Below are positions 1 to 5,151 of a DNA stretch of 9,804 bases, in pieces. The position numbers and the translations under genes were made by a program. Origin of the DNA: Oscillospiraceae bacterium (lineage in GTDB: Bacteria; Bacillota; Clostridia; Oscillospirales; Ruminococcaceae); NCBI GenBank assembly GCA_017528675.1, contig JAFXOO010000324.1:1-9804 (forward strand). Direction: 5' to 3'. Position 1 is the stretch's first letter; every line of letters begins with the position of its first letter. The notes under the pieces were generated by a model. The model had not been told where the DNA came from, ran no database searches, and worked only from the letters and a program-made list of their open reading frames with translations.

Positions 1-1189
1 CAATATCACCGAGCAGGTATTCGCCGTCTGCCAGCACACCGATCGTGACAGTCTGCTTTTCCCTGAGCTCCGAGCTGTGCAGGCGGGTCAGACGGTAATA
101 GCCCTCACTGCCCTCCTCCGTGGAATACGCAAGGAAGGAACCGTCCTGTAGCGGATAGACGCCCATCGGCATCAGGTCAGATGCCGCCCAGTCAATGACC
201 GGCTCAGCCGTTCCGTCATCCCGGATGCCGCAGAGCTGACCGTTTTCCGTGACAAAGAAACGATAGTCCCCGTAGCCGCCGGTCGAGATCACCATATTGC
301 CGTAGTTATTCGATGTCTCAAGCGTATAAATCTGTTTGCCGACCTCGCCGGTCGCTCCGTCAAATTCATAGAATGTCATGATCTCCTGCGCCGTACCGTC
401 ACTCTGCGAGGCATACTGCAATTCCTGATAGACCGGCTTGCCGTCCCTGTCCCTGATCAGGCTGACAGAACGGTTGAACTGCCCGACGTTGTTGGGCCTG
501 ACCTCGGTCAGGCTGCCGTCCGGCGTGATCCGCAGCATACCGCCCTGATCGAGGAACAGATACATCTGATCGCCGCATGCAGCACACTCTGTAATCCACA
601 GACTGTGATACTCGTCCATGTAGCTGTTGAGCGCATCCACCTTTGCCTTGGAGAGCATCGTGCCGTCCATCGCATAGGTGCAGATGAAGTACTCCGTCGC
701 CGTGTAGCTGTTGTTGTAGTTCTCCCACCAGTCCTGGTCGAAATCATCCTGTGCATCCGCAGGATTGATGTTGTTGTGGTTCTCCATCGTCACGAGCATG
801 TAGATGACATCGTCCCCTAATACCGTATAGTTTTCCCGGCTGTAGAACCCGTCATAGGGCGCAAGCGGCGCCAGCTCCGTTTTTGACACCTCGTTGAGCG
901 CCGCATCACACTGCACCACGCTCCGCTTCTCGCCGCTCATGTCGCTGAACACTGCAAGATACCGGTAGCCGTCCCCGGCAGTTTCCATACCGGCAGAGCC
1001 GAAGTAATCCGGCACATCGAGCGGCTCCGCCATCGCCTGGAGCGTCAGTGTATCCTCGCCGAGCGGTACGGCTTCGCTGGTTTCCCCCTGCGCCGGCTGT
1101 GCCGGATTGCTCTCCGCAGGCTTCGCTGCACATCTGCTCAGCATTAGGCAGACTGCCGTCAGGGCTGCAAAAATATTTCTGTATTTCAT
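1..1189 (-). CDS. Exported beta-propeller-like protein, probably the N-terminal half of a solute-binding/sensor protein (partial)
   Basis: This frame is open from an ATG at 1189 to the left window edge; 396 residues are visible and the C-terminus is missing. The N-terminus (MKYRNIFAALTAVCLMLSRC) is a signal peptide of lipoprotein type, but the residue before Cys20 is Arg (L17-S18-R19-C20) where Gly, Ala or Ser is normal. A Pro/Ala/Gln/Glu-rich linker (about 21-40) follows. Residues 45-375 show repeated short strand-turn blocks (for example FLDQGGMLRITPDGSL near 212-226 and FVTENGQLCGIRDDG near 312-326) that read like propeller blades. At the edge, TVTIGVLADGEYLLGDI (380-396) resembles the first strand of an extracellular solute-binding domain, so the full protein may be a propeller plus binding-protein fusion; that part is inference. 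Its ATG overlaps the upstream stop (ATGA), and GGAGGG lies just ahead inside the upstream gene, so it is translationally coupled to the anti-sigma-like gene and probably belongs to the same envelope-sensing operon. I recognise no specific ligand. Confidence 0.8.
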   Translation of the reverse strand, partial: MKYRNIFAALTAVCLMLSRCAAKPAESNPAQPAQGETSEAVPLGEDTLTLQAMAEPLDVPDYFGSAGMETAGDGYRYLAVFSDMSGEKRSVVQCDAALNEVSKTELAPLAPYDGFYSRENYTVLGDDVIYMLVTMENHNNINPADAQDDFDQDWWENYNNSYTATEYFICTYAMDGTMLSKAKVDALNSYMDEYHSLWITECAACGDQMYLFLDQGGMLRITPDGSLTEVRPNNVGQFNRSVSLIRDRDGKPVYQELQYASQSDGTAQEIMTFYEFDGATGEVGKQIYTLETSNNYGNMVISTGGYGDYRFFVTENGQLCGIRDDGTAEPVIDWAASDLMPMGVYPLQDGSFLAYSTEEGSEGYYRLTRLHSSELREKQTVTIGVLADGEYLLGDI

Positions 1190-1932
1190 GGTGATCCCTC
1201 CATCACAATTTCAGTATAAGGCAGCTCTGCACTGCTTCCGGTAATGAGCCGCCATGTCTGTGTGTCTTCCGGCAGCGCATACCACAGTTCCACGCTGCAC
1301 TGTTCTCCCGGTTCGAGCGTGCAGGTATTGGGCAGACCGGCTTCACCGGTGCTCTCTGCCCGGCAGGGCGTAACATAGACGATCCCGCCGTCTGTTTCCA
1401 CCGCAGCCCGGAAATTATCAAGCTGGAACACAGTCTGGTCGCCCGTGATCCCCCCCGCAAGTGAAACAGCATCCTCGCTTTCAAGCAGGACTGTCACATG
1501 ACAGAGCCCGTTCTCCTTCGATGCGTCCGTAACCTTCACATACAGTGTCCCTTCGGCGGTGAGATTGGACGCTGCATAGCGCTCACCGATAGAATAGGCG
1601 GGGTCCGTTACAACAACAGGCACCGGCGCACCAGAAGTCTCCGGATGCTCCTGCACAGGACTATGCATACGCAGCCAGACCAGACCGCCAAGTGTCCCGA
1701 AGCAGACCACAGCACATGCTGCCGCTGCACCGAAGCGTGTGACAACGCTGATCTTCTGCGCCGGCTGTACCTCCTCCGGGACAATCTGCTCCGGCACAGC
1801 AAGGTGCTGCTCAATCTTATGCAGCAGCCGCTCATGATCGGCGTCCGCAATGCCGTGGTATTCGGTTCCGAGCTTCTCGGCAGTGTCCTCGTCGATCTCT
1901 TGCAAAGCCCGGATGATGTCCTTTTTCCGCAT
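1186..1932 (-). CDS. Single-pass membrane protein, probable anti-sigma factor
   Basis: A 248-residue protein with an N-terminal cytoplasmic part (1-66) that is charged and helical (MRKKDIIRALQEIDEDTAEK), one membrane segment at about 67-87 rich in Ala, Val, Cys and Gly, and an extracytoplasmic domain from 88 to the end with a Pro/Val-rich stalk (about 92-110) and beta-strand-like sequence. This layout, placed directly after an ECF sigma gene, is that of a transmembrane anti-sigma factor. The classical zinc anti-sigma motif (HxxxCxxC) is absent, so assignment rests on topology and position. The start at 1932 lies only four bases after the sigma stop, and a full GGAGGTGA Shine-Dalgarno (1937-1944) is formed by the last codons of the sigma gene, so the two are translationally coupled. 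The extracytoplasmic domain would be the place for a signal, possibly through the exported protein encoded next. It could instead be an accessory envelope protein. Confidence 0.78.
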   Translation of the reverse strand: MRKKDIIRALQEIDEDTAEKLGTEYHGIADADHERLLHKIEQHLAVPEQIVPEEVQPAQKISVVTRFGAAAACAVVCFGTLGGLVWLRMHSPVQEHPETSGAPVPVVVTDPAYSIGERYAASNLTAEGTLYVKVTDASKENGLCHVTVLLESEDAVSLAGGITGDQTVFQLDNFRAAVETDGGIVYVTPCRAESTGEAGLPNTCTLEPGEQCSVELWYALPEDTQTWRLITGSSAELPYTEIVMEGSP

Positions 1933-1936
1933 ATGC

Positions 1937-2479
1937 TCACCTCCAGTCCTTCATGGCCGTGCGCAGACGTTTGAGCGCCCTGCTGCATCGCACCTGCGCA
2001 GCATGCGGCGTCAGGCCGACCATTTCGGCAATATCTGCCATTTTCCGGTTAAAGTAATACTTCTGCACAATAATCGTGGCATCCGGCTCACCGAGCGCCT
2101 GCACCTGACGCAGCAGTTCTGTTTGCAGGAGCCTGCCTTCGGTATCTGTCTCTACATGTGCCTCCGCCGGTTCCTGTGCATCTTCAAGCGGCATCGTGTG
2201 CAGCCGGCTTGATTTCAGGGAGCGGCAGTAATTCAGCGCACGGTTCCGGGCTGCCTGCCCGATATAGGCCTTGACATGATCCTCACGGATGCTGTCAAAG
2301 CGCTGGATGACTTCTGCGAACGTCTCCGCAAAGCAGTCCTCCACATCCTCCCGAGTGCCGCAGTCACGCAGTATCCGGAATATGATTGCATAGACATATT
2401 GCGCATATTGCTGGTATAGAGCCTTGGCGCCGTCATTCAGGCTGCTTTTCATCAAGGCTTGCAGCTCACGGTCAGTCAT
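1937..2479 (-). CDS. ECF-family RNA polymerase sigma factor
   Basis: A 180-residue protein of normal length for an extracytoplasmic-function sigma factor. Region 2 covers about residues 19-88: LYQQYAQYVYAIIFRIL, then REDVEDCFAETFAEV, which matches the acidic region-2.2 stretch that binds core polymerase, then the -10 recognition helix around AARNRALNYCRS. After a poorly conserved acidic linker (98-115), region 4 covers about 117-176, with a helix-turn-helix at about 146-173 (MADIAEMVGLTPHAAQVRCS) for -35 recognition. There is no region 1 or 3 and no C-terminal extension. The start at 2479 is supported by AAAGGAG seven bases upstream. It is the first gene of a three-gene operon with a probable anti-sigma factor and an exported protein. 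An ECF-like promoter 40-65 bases upstream of its ATG suggests it activates its own operon. The ECF subgroup is not determined. Confidence 0.93.
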   Translation of the reverse strand: MTDRELQALMKSSLNDGAKALYQQYAQYVYAIIFRILRDCGTREDVEDCFAETFAEVIQRFDSIREDHVKAYIGQAARNRALNYCRSLKSSRLHTMPLEDAQEPAEAHVETDTEGRLLQTELLRQVQALGEPDATIIVQKYYFNRKMADIAEMVGLTPHAAQVRCSRALKRLRTAMKDWR

Positions 2480-2516
2480 GGGGTTCTCCTTTCTGTTTTA
2501 GAGCTCTCATTACATA

Positions 2517-2545
2517 CAGACACACCGGAACAGGAAAATGTCACA
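2517..2545 (-). promoter_or_regulatory. Candidate ECF-type autoregulatory promoter of the sigma operon
   Basis: On the minus strand, TGTGAC followed by ATTTTC (TGTGAC at 2545-2540) precedes TGTCTG (2522-2517), with 17 bases between TGTGAC and TGTC. The known Gram-positive ECF pattern has an AAC-containing -35 followed by a T-tract and a CGTC-type -10 at 16-17 bases; this site resembles it with G for the first A and T for the C of CGTC. A start about seven bases after the -10 would give a leader of roughly 30 bases before the sigma ATG. A-rich sequence lies immediately upstream on this strand. No good sigma-A promoter was seen here for this operon. Confidence 0.45.
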
Positions 2546-2661
2546 GGGTCTTTCAAATTTTTTCAGCGTTTTTTCTGGTGACGGCATACTGCACCCCGTC
2601 GGAGGCTGCCGCCCCGAACCCTACGTATTTTCTGCCGGCGGATTATTAAAAGCCTTCCCTC

Positions 2662-2690
2662 TGGACAAATGCCGCACAATCTGTTATAAT
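2662..2690 (+). promoter_or_regulatory. Sigma-A promoter of the luxE-luxC-like operon
   Basis: TGGACA (2662-2667; one mismatch to TTGACA), a 17-base spacer, and a perfect TATAAT (2685-2690) with a TG one base upstream (2682-2683), which makes an extended -10. Transcription should start near 2697, leaving a leader of only about 18 bases that holds the ribosome binding site. There is no room for a riboswitch, so control, if any, should be at initiation. Confidence 0.85.
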
Positions 2691-2700
2691 AAAGAAAACC

Positions 2701-2710
2701 AAGGGGGTGA
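2701..2710 (+). promoter_or_regulatory. Ribosome binding site that fixes the LuxE-like start
   Basis: AAGGGGGTGA sits four bases ahead of the ATG at 2715 and differs at one base from the ideal AAGGAGGTGA. The same frame is open upstream to an ATG at 2538, but that ATG has no ribosome binding site and lies upstream of the mapped promoter, so 2715 is the real start. Confidence 0.8.
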
Positions 2711-2714
2711 GACA

Positions 2715-3836
2715 ATGGGCGCACGAGAAACACTGTTTGCAAAGCGAAATCCGTTTGCAACAGCAGAGACCGAAGACCTGTTCCGGAAGGCAATGCAGGA
2801 AAACTGCCGCTATCATGATGCGCATTGCCCGGAATACCACAGCATTCTCAAAGACAGCGGCTTTTCTCCGGATGACCTGCAAACGCCCTCAGACCTCGCC
2901 AAGCTCCCGCCGCTGCCGACTGCCTTGTTCAAGCGGCACCACCTGACCTCCATGCCGGCCTGGCGCATTCCTGTGAAAGCGACATCCTCCGGCACAAAGG
3001 GACATTTCAGCAAGGTCGGGCTGGAATTCAGTGCACTCTGGAACGGGCTGTGGATGGTGCTGCGCATGGCGCATTACCGCAGGCTTCTTTCACTACGGCC
3101 CGTCAATTATGTCATCCTCGGCTATCAGCCGCATAAGGGCAATGACATGGCAGTCATGAAAACAGCCTTCGGTTCGACTTTTTTCGCACCAGCGCTGCAC
3201 CGCTGCTATGCGCTGCGGTATGAAAACGGAAGCTATACTGCCGATCTTGAACATGTACTGGAATGTCTGCAACGATTTGTAAAATCCGGCCACCCTGTGC
3301 GGTTTATGGGGTTTCCGTCCTACACCTATTTTCTGTTGCAGCTCATGGAAAACCGCTCTGTCCGGCTTCAGCTTCCGCCCGGCTCCAGAATCATGCTCGG
3401 CGGCGGCTGGAAGCAGTTCTACCGGGAACAGGTGGATAAACCGGCGCTCTATGCGCTCATCCGGCGTGTGCTCGGTGTGGAGGAGGAACACGTCATCGAA
3501 TTCTTCGGTGCTGTCGAGCATCCGATCCTGTACTGTGACTGTCCGGCACACCATTTCCATGTACCGGTCTACAGCCGTGTGCTCATCCGGGATGTGCGCA
3601 CGCTCGAACCTGTTCCGAACGGTACGCCTGGTCTTGTCAATCTGATGACACCCATGATCAAAGCCACGCCACTGACCAGCGTCATGACCGATGACCTCGG
3701 TATCCTGCATGACGGAAGCGAGTGCCCATGCGGGCTGCGCTCCCCCTATCTGGAAATCATCGGACGGGTCGGCCTGAAGGAAATCCGCACCTGCGCTGCC
3801 GGTGCAGCCGACATTCTGAAAGGAGTGAGCCCATGA
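2715..3836 (+). CDS. LuxE-like acyl-protein synthetase (adenylate-forming)
   Basis: A 373-residue protein, close to the 370-380 residues usual for LuxE. LuxE enzymes use ATP to activate a fatty acid as acyl-AMP, move the acyl group to their own cysteine, and hand it to the LuxC reductase. Visible motifs are TSSGTKG (90-96), the phosphate-binding loop of adenylate-forming enzymes; GFPSYTYFLLQL (199-210); a glycine-rich segment MLGGGW (227-232); EFFGAVEHP (262-270), equivalent to the A5-type motif; MTDDLG (324-329); and CPCGLRSPYLEIIGR (337-351). Cys360 lies 14 residues from the end, as does the acylated Cys364 of Vibrio harveyi LuxE, so it is the likely acyl carrier (inference by position). 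The stop overlaps the start of the LuxC-like gene (ATGA), implying coupled translation and a protein complex. There is no luciferase nearby, so the aldehyde product serves something other than light. The natural acyl substrate is unknown. A more general PaaK-like ligase is the alternative. Confidence 0.88.
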   Translation: MGARETLFAKRNPFATAETEDLFRKAMQENCRYHDAHCPEYHSILKDSGFSPDDLQTPSDLAKLPPLPTALFKRHHLTSMPAWRIPVKATSSGTKGHFSKVGLEFSALWNGLWMVLRMAHYRRLLSLRPVNYVILGYQPHKGNDMAVMKTAFGSTFFAPALHRCYALRYENGSYTADLEHVLECLQRFVKSGHPVRFMGFPSYTYFLLQLMENRSVRLQLPPGSRIMLGGGWKQFYREQVDKPALYALIRRVLGVEEEHVIEFFGAVEHPILYCDCPAHHFHVPVYSRVLIRDVRTLEPVPNGTPGLVNLMTPMIKATPLTSVMTDDLGILHDGSECPCGLRSPYLEIIGRVGLKEIRTCAAGAADILKGVSP

Positions 3837-5089
3837 TTCTTGCAAACGGCAGCCTGTACAGCTCTGAACAGCAGGGAACGCTCCTTGCAGATCTTGAACG
3901 GCGCATCAATGAAACCAGGCGCAGCAGAAAGCTTCCTGTGGGAACCGTCATCCAGGCACTCGATCAGATGGCCGTAAAGCTCGAACAGGGCTGCTTCGAT
4001 GCACTCATTCCGGAGCCGGAGCTGCGGGATTCCGTGAATTTTGCAGCGGGGCTCCTCCACAGCAATGCGCTCCTGCGCCGCCTGCGCAATGAGCTCCCGG
4101 CACTCCCTCCGCAGCAGGGCAGGCTGCAAATCCGCCGTGAACCGCTCGGCACACTGCTCCACATTGCAGCCGGAAACATGGACGCCCTGCCGGCGTTCAG
4201 CGTGATCGAAGGCCTTCTGACCGGCAATATCAACCTGCTCAAGCTCCCGCAGGCCGACAAGGGGCTGACCGTTCGCTTTTTTCAGGAGCTCCTGCAAATC
4301 GAGCCGGCTCTGACCGATTACATCTACGTCTTTGATACGCCTTCGAGCGATGTATCCGGCATGCAGCAGCTTGCTGCATGCAGCGACGGCATCATCGTGT
4401 GGGGCGGTGACGCCGCAGTTTCTGCTGTCCGGCAGCTTGCCTCTCCAGGCTGCAAGCTGATTGAGTGGGGGCATCGGCTCGGCTTCTGCTACATCTCCGG
4501 ATGGACAGATATGGATGCAGCGCTTTCCGATCTTGCGGTGCACATCATTACCACCCGGCAGCTCCTTTGCAGCTCGTGCCAGGTGATCTATCTGGATACG
4601 GACAATCCGGCTGATATCATGGCATTCTGCGAGCATTTTCTGCCGGTTCTGGAACAAGCCGCAGCAAATGTCGCTGCCGATATCGGTGCCGATGCGGAGC
4701 GCACGCTGCGCCGCTATACCGCAAAGCTGGAACGAATTCTGAGCGGTGACACCCCGCAGGAGCAGCGTGTTTTGCAGGGAAAGGGCTGTAGCGTTACCGC
4801 CTGCACGGACAGGGCTCTGGAGCTCTCTGAGATGTTCGGCAATGTCCTTGTCAAGCCCCTCCCCCGGACTGATCTGCTCAGCGTACTGCGGGAGTCCAAG
4901 GGGTATCTGCAAACCGCAGGACTCATCTGCCCGGCGGAGCAGCGGGAAGCACTTACAGACCTGCTCATCCGCAGCGGCGTCAACCGCATCATGACCCCCG
5001 GCGGGATGTCAGGCACCTTCCCCTGTGAGGCGCATGACGGCGAATACCCGCTGCAACGCTACACCCGCATCGTGAACATCCTGCAATGA
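3833..5089 (+). CDS. LuxC-like acyl-CoA/acyl-protein reductase
   Basis: A 418-residue protein of the LuxC family, related to aldehyde dehydrogenases, which reduces an activated acyl group to an aldehyde with NAD(P)H through a thioester on an active-site cysteine. N-terminal residues 1-95 are variable. GTLLHIAAGNMDALPAFSVI (106-125) followed by GLLTGNINLLKLP (127-139) is the conserved cofactor-binding block of the family. QLLCSSCQVIYL (243-254) holds the catalytic cysteine, most likely Cys246; Cys249 sits where many relatives have Pro. QTAGL (360-364), GVNRIMTPGGMSG (382-394) and HDGEYPLQRYTRIV (401-414) are C-terminal family blocks. The start at 3833 is chosen because AAAGGAG lies eight bases upstream and it overlaps the LuxE-like stop; the frame stays open upstream but without a ribosome binding site. 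It is followed 21 bases later by a terminator, so the operon has just two genes. It probably takes the acyl group directly from the LuxE-like partner. Confidence 0.9.
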   Translation: MILANGSLYSSEQQGTLLADLERRINETRRSRKLPVGTVIQALDQMAVKLEQGCFDALIPEPELRDSVNFAAGLLHSNALLRRLRNELPALPPQQGRLQIRREPLGTLLHIAAGNMDALPAFSVIEGLLTGNINLLKLPQADKGLTVRFFQELLQIEPALTDYIYVFDTPSSDVSGMQQLAACSDGIIVWGGDAAVSAVRQLASPGCKLIEWGHRLGFCYISGWTDMDAALSDLAVHIITTRQLLCSSCQVIYLDTDNPADIMAFCEHFLPVLEQAAANVAADIGADAERTLRRYTAKLERILSGDTPQEQRVLQGKGCSVTACTDRALELSEMFGNVLVKPLPRTDLLSVLRESKGYLQTAGLICPAEQREALTDLLIRSGVNRIMTPGGMSGTFPCEAHDGEYPLQRYTRIVNILQ

Positions 5090-5110
5090 CCGCAAGTCCA
5101 TAAAACAGCT

Positions 5111-5148
5111 CCGCCATTCCGGAACAACCCGGAACGGCGGATTTTCTT
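5111..5148 (+). terminator. Intrinsic terminator of the luxE-luxC-like operon
   Basis: CCGCCATTCCGG (5111-5122) and CCGGAACGGCGG (5129-5140) form a 12-bp stem with one A-C mismatch and a six-base loop, followed by ATTTTCTTT. It stands between two convergent genes. On the minus strand the stem is followed by AGCTGTTTTAT, a weaker T-run, so it may also stop the protease transcript, less efficiently. Confidence 0.88.
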
Positions 5149-5151
5149 TGC

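Noticed and set aside
2538..2714. In-frame upstream extension of the LuxE-like gene from ATG 2538
   Set aside because: It has no ribosome binding site, would start upstream of the TGGACA-N17-TATAAT promoter, and its residues do not resemble LuxE; the ATG at 2715 has a strong site.
3722..3832. In-frame upstream extension of the LuxC-like gene from ATG 3722
   Set aside because: It lies entirely inside the LuxE-like gene, is Arg/Pro-rich out-of-frame type sequence, and lacks a ribosome binding site, whereas 3833 has AAAGGAG at the right distance.
3746..4912. 388-codon minus-strand open frame opposite the LuxC-like gene
   Set aside because: It overlaps a gene with complete LuxC motifs and has no start signal or recognisable domain.
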